Positions 33,216-41,891 of a DNA stretch of 64,000 bases are shown here, one piece after another. Below the pieces are notes generated by a model that searched no databases, had not been told where the DNA came from, and was given only the letters and a program-made list of their open reading frames with translations. This DNA comes from Pseudonocardia benzenivorans CB1190 (GTDB lineage: Bacteria; Actinomycetota; Actinomycetes; Mycobacteriales; Pseudonocardiaceae): NCBI RefSeq assembly GCF_000196675.2, contig NC_015312.1, forward strand, positions 6,650,501-6,714,500, in the 5' to 3' direction. The position numbers and the translations under genes were made by a program. The first letter of the stretch is position 1. Every line of letters begins with the position of its first letter.

Positions 33216-33734
33216 ATGAGCCAGACCGAGAAGGCGATCCTCGCCGGAGGGTGCTTCTGGGGAATGCAGGACCTGATCCGCCGCCGACCCGGCGTCGTCA
33301 CGACGCGCGTCGGCTACACCGGTGGCGACGTCCCCAACGCCACCTACCGCAACCACGGCACGCACGCCGAGGCCATCGAGATCGTCTACGACCCGGCCGA
33401 CACGAGCTACCGCGAGATCCTCGAGTTCTTCTTCCAGATCCACGACCCGACCACGAAGAACCGGCAGGGCAACGACATCGGCACGTCCTACCGGTCGGCG
33501 ATCTACTACATGAACGACGAGCAGCGCGACATCGCCCTGGACACCATCGCCGACGTCGAGGCGTCGGGGCTGTGGCCCGGCAAGGTCGTGACCGAGGTGG
33601 AGCCGGCGGGCCCGTTCTGGGAGGCCGAGCCCGAGCACCAGGACTACCTGGAGCGCTACCCCAACGGCTACACCTGCCACTTCCCGCGGCCGGGCTGGGT
33701 GCTGCCCAAGCGCGACGCCAGCGCGACCGCCTGA
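33216..33734 (+). CDS. msrA: Peptide methionine (S)-S-oxide reductase MsrA
   Basis: 172-aa enzyme. GGCFWGM with catalytic C13, VGYTGGDVPNATYRNHGTH, and DPTTKNRQGNDIGTSYRSAI are MsrA hallmarks. It reduces methionine-S-sulfoxide in damaged proteins using thioredoxin-type reductants. ATG 33216 behind GGAAGGAA. The 170-base upstream gap holds no gene and should contain its promoter; a convergent terminator follows. Confidence 0.95.
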   Translation: MSQTEKAILAGGCFWGMQDLIRRRPGVVTTRVGYTGGDVPNATYRNHGTHAEAIEIVYDPADTSYREILEFFFQIHDPTTKNRQGNDIGTSYRSAIYYMNDEQRDIALDTIADVEASGLWPGKVVTEVEPAGPFWEAEPEHQDYLERYPNGYTCHFPRPGWVLPKRDASATA

Positions 33735-33749
33735 CCCCGTCGACCCGAC

Positions 33750-33780
33750 GCGGCCGTCCTGCCACGTGCAGGGCGGCCGC
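33750..33780. terminator. 13-bp stem between converging msrA and membrane-protein genes
   Basis: GCGGCCGTCCTGC (33750-33762) pairs with GCAGGGCGGCCGC (33768-33780) at 12 of 13 positions around a 5-base loop, in the 54-base gap between the two converging stop codons. Likely bidirectional. Confidence 0.75.
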
Positions 33781-33788
33781 GGCGTGCG

Positions 33789-34880
33789 TCAGGCCGGGTG
33801 GGGCGCCAGCTCGGCGGTGTGCCGGTGGCGGTGCGGCGGTCCGGCGTGGATCTGCACCGCGTAGACCACCCACCCCACGACCGACAGCCCGAGCCACGTG
33901 ATCAGCCGGTACACCAGGACGGTCGCCGCCGCGGGGCCCGCCCCGACGCCCGCGGCGAGGAGCGTGCCCAGCAGCCCGGCCTCGGCGAGCCCGGCGCCGC
34001 CGGGGAGGATCTGCAGCGCGATGCTCGCCTGCACCGCGAGGAACCCCAGCGCCAGCCCCGACCACGCGACCGGGATGCCGACGGCCATGGCCGCCGCGGT
34101 GAGCGCCAGGTAGTCGAGGCCCCAGCTCAGCGTCGCGAGCCCGATCAGCACGACCCACTGCAGCGGCGTCGGACGCAGGATGCCGATCCGTGCGGTGATC
34201 CGGTCGGCGACCGCACCCGGGTCGAGCGCCCACGCGCCGCGGCAGTGGTGGCACAGCCACGGCAGCCGCCGTCCGACGTGCAGCAACCCGGTGAGCGCCC
34301 GGCGCAGCACCACCGGCCGGGTGACGACGACCCACAGCAGCGCCGAGCCGCCCGCGACGACGAGCCCCAGCACGACCGCGAGCCACACCGGCAGCCAGCC
34401 GGCCGCGCCCGCGACGACCATCGCGAGGCCGATCAGCACGATCGTCGACAACGCGCCGGGGAGCACCACCGACCACGACGCGAGGGTGGCGTCGACGCCG
34501 CGGCGGCGCAGCCGGGTGATCGAGTAGGCCATCGACCCCGCGCCGCCGACGACCGGCACCGTGTTGGAGATCGCGTTCTCCGCGAACGTGATCGCCTGCA
34601 TCGTGCCGATCCCGATGGGGGCTCCCGCGACGACCAGCAACCGCCGGTGCAGCTCCCCGTACGTCGCGAGCGCGACCAGGGCCAGCAACGCGCAGATCCC
34701 GGTCCAGGTCCAGCTGAGGTCGGCGAGCGCGGTGCCGGCCTCGTCGGCCGAACGCAGCAGGTCGGGCGCCTGCCACGCGAGCCAGCCCAGTGCCGCGAGG
34801 ACCAGCGCCCAGTGCGCGATCGACTTCGCGTGCGCCCGGACCGGGCCCAGCGCGGACCGCAGTCCAGTACCTGCGGTCAT
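33789..34880 (-). CDS. Lysylphosphatidylglycerol synthase/UPF0104-type integral membrane protein
   Basis: 363-aa membrane protein with about eight hydrophobic helices (for example WALVLAALGWLAWQAP, LWVVVTRPVV, ITWLGLSVVGWVVYAV). The pattern AENAISNTVPVVGGAGSMAYSI and LQILPGGAGLAEAGLLGTLLAAG is characteristic of the LPG-synthase transmembrane/YbhN-like flippase group. No soluble acyltransferase domain. ATG 34880 is chosen because GTGAGGA lies at the right distance; upstream residues to 34946 are rejected. Possible lipid or glycolipid transport. Confidence 0.8.
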   Translation of the reverse strand: MTAGTGLRSALGPVRAHAKSIAHWALVLAALGWLAWQAPDLLRSADEAGTALADLSWTWTGICALLALVALATYGELHRRLLVVAGAPIGIGTMQAITFAENAISNTVPVVGGAGSMAYSITRLRRRGVDATLASWSVVLPGALSTIVLIGLAMVVAGAAGWLPVWLAVVLGLVVAGGSALLWVVVTRPVVLRRALTGLLHVGRRLPWLCHHCRGAWALDPGAVADRITARIGILRPTPLQWVVLIGLATLSWGLDYLALTAAAMAVGIPVAWSGLALGFLAVQASIALQILPGGAGLAEAGLLGTLLAAGVGAGPAAATVLVYRLITWLGLSVVGWVVYAVQIHAGPPHRHRHTAELAPHPA

Positions 34881-34968
34881 GTCTGTCCTCACGGTCGCCG
34901 TCGGGTCTCGGACTTCCACGGTCGTCCCGCGAGCGCGCTTCTGCAAGCCTCCCGGCGGTACCGGGCGC

Positions 34969-35655
34969 TCAGGAACGCCGGGCGCGGACGAGCAGGACGA
35001 TCGCGAACGCCACCAGCCACAGGCTCCACAGCACGTAGCCGGCGAAGTTGGCGAGATCGACGAGCGGCAGCCCGACCGGCGAGAACACCCCGACGAACAC
35101 CAGCACCGCCGAGGCCGCGCCGAGCGCGACGAACCAGCGACCCGCGAAGCGCGTCCCGAGCGCGACGAGCACCAGCCCGGTCCACAGCGCCGTGAGCAGG
35201 TAGCCGCCGGTCTCGCCGACGACCGTGCCGAGCACGCGGTTGGCCGTCGCGAACGCGTCGACGTCGCCGGAGGCCGCCCAGCCCGGCACGAGCAGCGGCC
35301 ACCGCAGCAGGCCCACGACCTGCACGACCGCCGCGGCGATCCCGACCGGGACGGCCCACCGCATGGCCCGGGCCGCCGAGAGCCTGCCGACGCCGATCGC
35401 GACCGGCGCCAGCAGCGCCGCGCCGAGCGCGAGCGCCAGGAACCACGCGCTCACGGCGCCCTGCGCGGCGCGGAACGCGGCGAGGGCCTCGGCCGCCGGG
35501 TGCTCGAGGACGTCCGGATAGTCGAAGACGGCGCCCAGTCCGGTGAAGGCGACGTCGGCGATCACCGCGGCCGCGATCATCGTGACGGCGGTGCCGCGGC
35601 AGACGGCCGTCGTCGCACGGGCCGGGCCCGCAGCGGTGAGATCGGTCGGGTTCAC
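34969..35655 (-). CDS. DUF4386-like membrane protein
   Basis: 228-aa protein with about six transmembrane helices (VTMIAAAVIADVAFTGLGAVF, SAWFLALALGAALLAPVAIG, VPVGIAAAVVQVVGLLRW, GGYLLTALWTGLVLVALG, FVALGAASAVLVFVGVF, YVLWSLWLVAFAIVLLV). The layout and the YPDVL-type loop recall the DUF4386 family of uncharacterised membrane proteins. Starts at GTG 35655, which overlaps the stop of the 112-aa gene by 4 bases, behind AGGAGG. Confidence 0.7.
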   Translation of the reverse strand: MNPTDLTAAGPARATTAVCRGTAVTMIAAAVIADVAFTGLGAVFDYPDVLEHPAAEALAAFRAAQGAVSAWFLALALGAALLAPVAIGVGRLSAARAMRWAVPVGIAAAVVQVVGLLRWPLLVPGWAASGDVDAFATANRVLGTVVGETGGYLLTALWTGLVLVALGTRFAGRWFVALGAASAVLVFVGVFSPVGLPLVDLANFAGYVLWSLWLVAFAIVLLVRARRS

Positions 35656-35990
35656 GGTGTCCTCCTGGTGGTGGCGCCGGCCGCGATGTGGGCGACCAGC
35701 AGGGTCTCGGGGTGCTCGGCCAGGTGGTCCCGGGCGAGCAGGCGGGCGCGGTCGTCGTCGCCCGTGAGGTGCGCACGGGCGATCGCGACGAGCTGGCGGC
35801 CGCGCAGGTCGGCGGCGGCCGCGGCGGCCCGGTCGAGCAGCGCGGGCCACCCGGGACCGACGAGCGCCGTCGCGACGAGGACGGTCACGTCCTCGCTGGT
35901 CGCGGACAGGGCCCGGAGCTCGCCGATCGCCCGGTCGTCGCCCGCGACGAGCCCGCGGACCAGTGCGTCGGTGCGGTCGGCTGCGGTCAT
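35652..35990 (-). CDS. Unknown 112-aa helical protein
   Basis: From ATG 35990: MTAADRTDALVRGLVAGDDR, then ELRALSATSEDVTVLVATA, RGRQLVAIARAHLTGDDDRARLLARDHLAEHP. It resembles a short TPR/HEAT-like helical repeat of no family known to me. It is translationally coupled to the DUF4386-like membrane protein and divergent from the SARP regulator, so all three may form one regulatory unit. Confidence 0.65.
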   Translation of the reverse strand: MTAADRTDALVRGLVAGDDRAIGELRALSATSEDVTVLVATALVGPGWPALLDRAAAAAADLRGRQLVAIARAHLTGDDDRARLLARDHLAEHPETLLVAHIAAGATTRRTP

Positions 35991-36065
35991 GGCGGAACGC
36001 TCCCGCGGGCCGCTGACGATCCGCTGACGGTTCCGCTGACGGCGGCGGCCTCCTACGCTCCCGGC

Positions 36066-38801
36066 GTGCTCACCGTCGCGGTGCTGGGTCGCGTCGAGGT
36101 CCGCCGCGACGGCGAGGTGCTGCCCGTCCCCGGCGGTCTGACGTCGGCCCTGCTGGTGCGGCTGGCGCTCGACGCCGGCGCGCCGGTGCGCACCGAGCGG
36201 CTGGTGGCCGAGCTGTGGCCGCACGATCCGGCCGCCCGGCCGAACACGCTGCAGGTGAAGGCCTCCCAGCTGCGCCGCGCGCTCGGCGACCCGGCGCTGC
36301 TCGTCGGCGACACCGCCGGCTACACCCTCGTCGTCGAGCCGGATGCGGTCGACGCCGTGGTGGCCGAACGGCTCGCCGCGACCGGGTCGGCACTGCTGGC
36401 CGCCGGCGATGCCGCCGGGGCCGCGCGCGCCTGCGCGGCCGGGCTCGCGCTGTTCGGGCCGGAGGTGCTCCCCGGCGCCGGGGAGTGGGCGGCGCCGCAC
36501 CGCGCACGCCTGGAGGAGACCCGGACCCGGCTGGCCGAGGACGGGCTCGCGGCTCGGCTCGCCCAGGGTGAGGCGGGCGAGCTCGTCGGCGAGCTGGAGA
36601 CGCTGATCGCGGCGAACTCGTTGCGCGAGCGGCTGTGGACGCTGCTCGTGAGGGCGCTCTACCGGGCCGGCCGGCAGTCCGACGCCCTCGCCGCGCACCG
36701 CCGCGTCACCCGGCGGCTCGCCGACGAGCTGGGCGTCGACCCGGGCCCGGAGCTGGCGGCCGTCGCGCGGGACGTGCTCGCCCACGACCCGTCGCTCGAC
36801 CCGGTGCCGCGGCCCCGGGGCAACCTCCCGGCGCTGATGTCACCACTGGTCGGGCGGGCCGACGACCTCGCGGGCCTCGCCGCCGACCTGGCCGGGCAGC
36901 GGTTGGTGACACTCGTCGGGCCGGCGGGCGTCGGCAAGACGAGGCTCGCGGTCGAGGCGGCCCGGGTCGCGGGCGGGGCGTGGCTCGTCCGCCTCGACGG
37001 GGTGCGGACGGCCGACGGAGTCGCCGCCGCGCTGGCCGACGTCGTTCCCGGTGTCGACGCGGCCGACCCGGCCGCGGGCGTGCGCGGCGCCGGGCACCTC
37101 CTGCTGCTCGACACCTGCGAGCACCTGGTCGACGACGTCGCGGCGCTCGTCGCGGACCTGCTCGCCGCCGCGCCCCGGATCCGGGTGCTGGCCACGAGCC
37201 GGCGCCGGCTCGGGCTCGACGGCGAGCACGTCCGGCCAGTCGAACCGCTGCCGGAGCCCGACGCCGTCGCGCTGTTCCGGGCCCGGGCCGCCCGGCCCGG
37301 CGACGATCCCGCACCCGTCGACGCGCTGTGCCGGGCCCTGGACCGGTTGCCCCTCGCGCTGGAGCTCGCCGCCGCCCGCACCCGGGTGCTGACCGTCCCC
37401 GAGATCGTCGCCCGGCTCGACGACCGGTTCGCGCTCCTCACCGATCCCGCCGCCCGCGGCCGCTCGCTGGACGCGGCGCTGGCCTGGTCCTACGACCTGC
37501 TCTTCCCCGACGACCAGCGCGGCCTGTGGGCGCTCGCCCGGTTCCCCGACGGCGCGGGCCCCGACGTCGCCGCGCACGTGCTGGCGGCGCTCGGCGTGCC
37601 GGCGGCCGCGACGCTGGACGTCGTCGACCGGCTCGTCGAGCGGTCGCTCGCGACTGTCGGCACCGACCGCACCGGCGCCAGCCGCTACCGGCTGCTCGAC
37701 AGCGTGCGCCTCTTCGCGACGGCCCGCGCCGCGGACGCCGGGCAGGACCGCACCGCGGCGGCCGCGATGACGACCTGGGTCGCCGGGTTCGCCGCGGACG
37801 TCGACGCCCGCGTCCGCGGCCCGGGGCAGGCCGGCTGCGTGGGCGCCGTCGCCACCGAGCGGGCGACGGTCGACGCCGCGCTCTTGCACGCCCGCACCCA
37901 CGACCCGGTCACCGGCCTGGGGATCGTCGCCGACCTCGGCTGGGCCTGGGTGCTGCTGGACGACACCGCGGCCGCCGCCCGGCTGCGCGCGGCCCGGCTC
38001 GCGGCCCCCGACGCGCCCGCGGGCCTGCGGGACCGCGCGCTGCTGCTGGAGGCCTGGCACGAGGCGATGTCGGGGGACCTGCGCGCCGCCCGGACCGCGC
38101 TCGACGCCGCAGGGCCGGGCACCGTCGACGCCGATCGGGTCGCGGGATTCGTGCTGTTCCAGGAGAACGACCCCGTCGCGTCGCTGCAGGCGTTGCGGCG
38201 CAGCCGGTCCGCCGCCGCGGACCGGGGGCTCGCCTGGGAGGAGGGCGCCGCGGCGCTGCTCGCGGCGTTCTCGCACGTCGCGCTCGGGGACGTCGCGGCG
38301 GCCCGCACGGCGTGCGAGGAGGCGATCGGCATCGTCGGGCCGCTCGGCGACGCCTGGGGCCTCGCCCACGCCGAGGCCGCGCTCGGCCGCATCGCGCACG
38401 CCGAGCACCGCTTCGCCGACGCCGCCGGGCACCACGAGCGCGCCGCCGAGTCCGCCGCCCGGCTCGGCGCGTCGGGTGCCGCGGCGCTGCACCGGGTCCA
38501 CCTCGGACGCGCCCGGCTCGACGGCGGCGACCCCGCCGCGGCCGACACCCTCCGCCACGCGGTCGCCGAGGCCGACCAGGCCGGTGACCTGCGGCTGCTC
38601 GCGGTCGCGCGCACCGCGCTCGCCGAGGCGCTGGCCGCGGCCGGCGACCGCGACGGGGCCCGGGCCCTGCTGGCGCCGGTGCAGGCGTTCTACGCCGAGG
38701 CGGGCGGCGGCGAAGGGGCCGACGACGCCGCCCGCGTGCTGGCGACGCTCACCCGTGACGCGCCGCACCCCGCGGCCGCGCAGCTGCCCGACGAGCGCTG
38801 A
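36066..38801 (+). CDS. SARP/AfsR-type regulator with BTAD and ATPase domains
   Basis: 911-aa regulator. An OmpR-like winged helix (VAVLGRVEVRRDGEVLPVPG, LVAELWPHDPAARPNTLQV) and a bacterial transcriptional activation domain (residues about 90-240) precede an NB-ARC ATPase with Walker A GPAGVGKTRLAVEAA and LLLLDTCEHLVDDV. The C-terminal third is an alanine-rich TPR-like region. No C-terminal HTH. These proteins activate secondary-metabolite or catabolic genes. Start GTG 36066, only 75 bases from the divergent 112-aa gene. Confidence 0.9.
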   Translation: MLTVAVLGRVEVRRDGEVLPVPGGLTSALLVRLALDAGAPVRTERLVAELWPHDPAARPNTLQVKASQLRRALGDPALLVGDTAGYTLVVEPDAVDAVVAERLAATGSALLAAGDAAGAARACAAGLALFGPEVLPGAGEWAAPHRARLEETRTRLAEDGLAARLAQGEAGELVGELETLIAANSLRERLWTLLVRALYRAGRQSDALAAHRRVTRRLADELGVDPGPELAAVARDVLAHDPSLDPVPRPRGNLPALMSPLVGRADDLAGLAADLAGQRLVTLVGPAGVGKTRLAVEAARVAGGAWLVRLDGVRTADGVAAALADVVPGVDAADPAAGVRGAGHLLLLDTCEHLVDDVAALVADLLAAAPRIRVLATSRRRLGLDGEHVRPVEPLPEPDAVALFRARAARPGDDPAPVDALCRALDRLPLALELAAARTRVLTVPEIVARLDDRFALLTDPAARGRSLDAALAWSYDLLFPDDQRGLWALARFPDGAGPDVAAHVLAALGVPAAATLDVVDRLVERSLATVGTDRTGASRYRLLDSVRLFATARAADAGQDRTAAAAMTTWVAGFAADVDARVRGPGQAGCVGAVATERATVDAALLHARTHDPVTGLGIVADLGWAWVLLDDTAAAARLRAARLAAPDAPAGLRDRALLLEAWHEAMSGDLRAARTALDAAGPGTVDADRVAGFVLFQENDPVASLQALRRSRSAAADRGLAWEEGAAALLAAFSHVALGDVAAARTACEEAIGIVGPLGDAWGLAHAEAALGRIAHAEHRFADAAGHHERAAESAARLGASGAAALHRVHLGRARLDGGDPAAADTLRHAVAEADQAGDLRLLAVARTALAEALAAAGDRDGARALLAPVQAFYAEAGGGEGADDAARVLATLTRDAPHPAAAQLPDER

Positions 38802-38872
38802 TACCCACCGGGCATCACAGACGCCCGGACAGGTCTTGGACCCGACCGTCCCCGCGGGCGCACCGTGGCCAC

Positions 38873-39607
38873 ATGGACATCAGCAACTCACTCGCAGGGA
38901 CCGGGATCGTGCTTCTCGGCGGGACGTCGGGCGTCGGCCTGGCGACGGCCCGGCTGGCGGCCGACGCGGGCGCGCAGGTCACCGTCGTCTCCAGCCGCCG
39001 GTCCAGTGTGGACAAGGCACTCGCGGAGCTCCCCGCGTCGGCGCGCGGCGTCGCCGCGAACCTGACCGACCCCGCCGCGGTGGCGGCCGTGTTCGACGAG
39101 CTCGGCACCGTCGACCACGTCGTCTTCACGGCGGGCGAGCCGCTGTCGCTCATGTCGGTCGAGGACCTCGACCTCGACGGGGCGCGCGCGTTCTTCGAGC
39201 TCCGCTACTTCGGCGCGCTCGCCGCGGTGCACGCCGCCGTGCCGCACGTGCGCGACGGCGGCTCCATCACCCTGACGACGGGCTCCGCCGCCGCACGACC
39301 TGCTCCCGGATGGGCGGTCGCGGCCTCGATCGTCGGCGCCGTGGACGCGCTGACCCGGGCGCTCGCCGTCGAGCTCGCGCCCCGCATCCGGGTCAACGCG
39401 GTCTCACCCGGCGTCCTGCGCAGCCCGATGTGGGACGTGCTGCCCCCCGCGGACCGCGACGCGCTCTACGCGGCCGAGGCCGGGTCGGTGCCGCTGGGCC
39501 GGGTCGGTGAGGTGGAGGACGCGGCGCTGGCGTACGTGTACTGCATGACGCAACGGTTCGCGACCGGCACCGTGACCGCCGTCGACGGGGGCGCCCTGCT
39601 CGCCTGA
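38873..39607 (+). CDS. Short-chain dehydrogenase/reductase
   Basis: 244-aa SDR. IVLLGGTSGVGLATARLAADAG carries a GGTSGVG glycine-rich loop; VDHVVFTAGEPLSLMS has a modified NAG motif, and the expected catalytic Tyr-x-x-x-Lys is not evident (WAVAASIVGAVDAL occupies that region), so it may be an atypical or weakly active SDR. C-terminal VTAVDGGALLA is the usual family end. Convergent with the LysR gene. Confidence 0.8.
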   Translation: MDISNSLAGTGIVLLGGTSGVGLATARLAADAGAQVTVVSSRRSSVDKALAELPASARGVAANLTDPAAVAAVFDELGTVDHVVFTAGEPLSLMSVEDLDLDGARAFFELRYFGALAAVHAAVPHVRDGGSITLTTGSAAARPAPGWAVAASIVGAVDALTRALAVELAPRIRVNAVSPGVLRSPMWDVLPPADRDALYAAEAGSVPLGRVGEVEDAALAYVYCMTQRFATGTVTAVDGGALLA

Positions 39608-39638
39608 CGCCGAGGTTCGTCAGGGGACGCCGGCCGGG

Positions 39639-40538
39639 TCAGCCGGGTGGCGCCAGGACCGTGCAGGGACTGTCGAGCCCGGCGACGACATCGACGAAGT
39701 CCCTGATCAACGGGCTGCGGCGCTGCGCCTGCCAGGCGAGGGCGACCCGGCTCGGACCGATGTCGGTGATCGTCGCGACGGCGATGTCGGGCCGGGTGTA
39801 GAAGGCGGCGACCGACGCCGGCAGCACCGCGACCCCGCGGCCGCGGGCGACGTGCTCGAGCTTCTCCTCGACGCCGTAGCGGTCCTCCCCGGGAGGACGC
39901 GGCACCCGCTCGCGCATCTCCGTCGCGACCTCGCGCCACTCGGGGACGGCGTCCGGGTTCTGCAGGAGGTGCTCGTCGGCGAGATCGGTGAGCGTCATCT
40001 CGTCCTTGCCCGCGAGCCGGTGCGCCGCGGCGACGACCGCGACCCGCGGCTCCTCGGCGATCCCGATCACCCGCAGGCCGCGCTCGTCGACGGGCAGCCG
40101 CACGTAGGAGACGTCGGCCCGGCCGTCGTGCAGCACCTGGACCTGGTCGTCCCATCCGGTGCGGACGACCTGGACCCGCAGCCCGGGCCGACGTGCCTCC
40201 AGCGCGACCGCGGCCGCGGTGACGATGAGGCCCGGCATGAAACCGATGGTGAACGTGTCGGTGCCGCGGGCGGCCCTCGCGACCCGGCGGCGCGCGGCGT
40301 CGGCGGCGGCCAGGAGCGCGGGCGTGTCGGCGCGCAGGGCCTCCCCCGCCGGCGTCAGCTCGACGCCACGGCGGTCGCGCACGAACAGCGACGCGCCCAG
40401 CTCCGCCTCGAGCGCCCGGATCTGCCGGCTGAGCACGGGCTGGGCGATGTGCAGGTGCTGCGCGGCCCGGCCGTAGTTGAGCTCCTCGGCCAGCGCGAGG
40501 AAGTAGCGCAGCTTGCGGAGGTCGAGATCGCGCGGCAT
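39639..40538 (-). CDS. LysR-family transcriptional regulator
   Basis: 299-aa LysR protein. MPRDLDLRKLRYFLALAEELNYGRAAQHLHIAQPVLSRQIRALE is the family HTH; a periplasmic-binding-protein-like effector domain follows (FTIGFMPGLIVTAAA, ARGRGVAVLPASVAAFY). It lies 55 bases after the Ldh-type dehydrogenase gene on the same strand, suggesting a catabolic regulatory pair. ATG 40538 has GGAGG just upstream. Confidence 0.9.
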   Translation of the reverse strand: MPRDLDLRKLRYFLALAEELNYGRAAQHLHIAQPVLSRQIRALEAELGASLFVRDRRGVELTPAGEALRADTPALLAAADAARRRVARAARGTDTFTIGFMPGLIVTAAAVALEARRPGLRVQVVRTGWDDQVQVLHDGRADVSYVRLPVDERGLRVIGIAEEPRVAVVAAAHRLAGKDEMTLTDLADEHLLQNPDAVPEWREVATEMRERVPRPPGEDRYGVEEKLEHVARGRGVAVLPASVAAFYTRPDIAVATITDIGPSRVALAWQAQRRSPLIRDFVDVVAGLDSPCTVLAPPG

Positions 40539-40593
40539 CGGACCTCCGATCGGCTGGCGACGCGGTGCCTGCCCCCGATCGTCCCAGAACCGC

Positions 40594-41757
40594 TCACCCG
40601 AGGGCGAGACCCAGCCCGTCGGCGGTGCGGCGCAACGCCTCCCACACGTCCGTCGGCAGCGGGACACCGTCGGCCAGACGAGCCGCCCGGGTCCGGGCCT
40701 CGGCGTCGCCGGGGGCCAGCACCGGACTCGCGGGGTCGACGGGCCGTGCCGACAGGACCCAGTCGAGGTAGTCGTGGCCCGCGCGCTCGAACTCCGCCTG
40801 CGTCCCGAAGTGCGCGGGCGAGAGGTGGATCGAGAGCATGCCGTTGGTGATGCCGCGACCCTCCTCGGTGACCGGGCCCGCACACCCGCCGCCGGTCAGC
40901 GCGCCGCCGAGCAGCTCGCACATCAGCGCCAGGCCGGAGCCCTTGTGCTCGCCGAAGGCGCGGATCGCGCCCGTCCCGCGGCTCGCCGACCTGCGCTCGA
41001 GCGGCCCGTAGTCGCCGTAGAGGACGTGGGGGTCACCGGAGCGGACGCCGTCGTCGCCGATCAGGGCGTCGGAAGGCAGCGGCTTCCCGCCGAACGACGC
41101 GACCTGCACCTTGCCCTCCGCGACCAGCGACGTCGCGAAATCGAGCACGAGCGGCCGCCCCGGCAGCGGCAGCCCGATCGCGAACGGCGCCGTCGAGAAC
41201 CTGCGCTCGGCGCTGCCGAAGGGCGCCACCAGCGTCGACCCCGCGACGTTCACGAAGTGGATCGCGATCAGACCCGCCGCGACGGCCGTCTCCGCGTAGC
41301 GGCCCACCCGCCCGACGTGGCCCGCGTTGCGCAGCGCGACGATCGAGGTCCCGTGCTCCCGGGCCCGGGCGATGCCGAGGTCGGTCGCGTGCGCGGCCGC
41401 GGTCTGGCCGAGGCCGCGGTGCGCGTCGAGCACGGCGAACGCCCCGCCGTCGGTGACGACCTCGACGTCCTGGCCCGCGCGCACCAGCCCCGACCCGAGC
41501 CAGTCGACGTAGGCCGGCACCCGGACGACGCCGTGGCTGTCGTGCCCGGTCAGGTTGGCGTCGACGAGGTCGCGCGCGACCCGGGCGGCCTCGTCGTCGG
41601 CACAGCCCGCCGCCGCGAAGATCCGGCGCAGCAGCGCCTCCAGGTCGTCCGCGGCGACCCGCCGCACCCGCTGGTCGGTCACCGCATCGTCGACAGCCAC
41701 GACGACGAGCTTGCCGCGCGGCCCGCGCGGTTTCCTGATCCTCAGCGCAGTCGTCAT
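40594..41757 (-). CDS. Ldh-family (malate/L-sulfolactate-type) NAD(P) dehydrogenase
   Basis: 387-aa protein of the malate/L-lactate/sulfolactate dehydrogenase family that is unrelated to Rossmann lactate dehydrogenases. GHDSHGVVRVPAYVDWLGSG and NAGHVGRVGRYAETAVAAG with FGEHKGSGLALMCELLGGALTGG carry the expected catalytic His and cofactor elements. It oxidises 2-hydroxyacids, or their relatives including sulfolactate. The 30 residues before VRRVAADD are longer than usual; GTG 41700 is an alternative start. Confidence 0.85.
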   Translation of the reverse strand: MTTALRIRKPRGPRGKLVVVAVDDAVTDQRVRRVAADDLEALLRRIFAAAGCADDEAARVARDLVDANLTGHDSHGVVRVPAYVDWLGSGLVRAGQDVEVVTDGGAFAVLDAHRGLGQTAAAHATDLGIARAREHGTSIVALRNAGHVGRVGRYAETAVAAGLIAIHFVNVAGSTLVAPFGSAERRFSTAPFAIGLPLPGRPLVLDFATSLVAEGKVQVASFGGKPLPSDALIGDDGVRSGDPHVLYGDYGPLERRSASRGTGAIRAFGEHKGSGLALMCELLGGALTGGGCAGPVTEEGRGITNGMLSIHLSPAHFGTQAEFERAGHDYLDWVLSARPVDPASPVLAPGDAEARTRAARLADGVPLPTDVWEALRRTADGLGLALG

Positions 41758-41891
41758 TCCCGGCAGTCGTCATTCTCGGCAGGCGCGCCCGGCATCGTCG
41801 ACGGACTGCCGATCAGCTGGTCGACAGGACGGGTTCGCACCCGGAAGATCGACGACACCACCCGAGTGGCCCCCCGATGGGAGAACGCCGA

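Noticed and set aside
35688..36065. Upstream extension of the SARP regulator
   Set aside because: It overlaps the divergent 112-aa gene and has no OmpR-like sequence; the domain begins right after GTG 36066.
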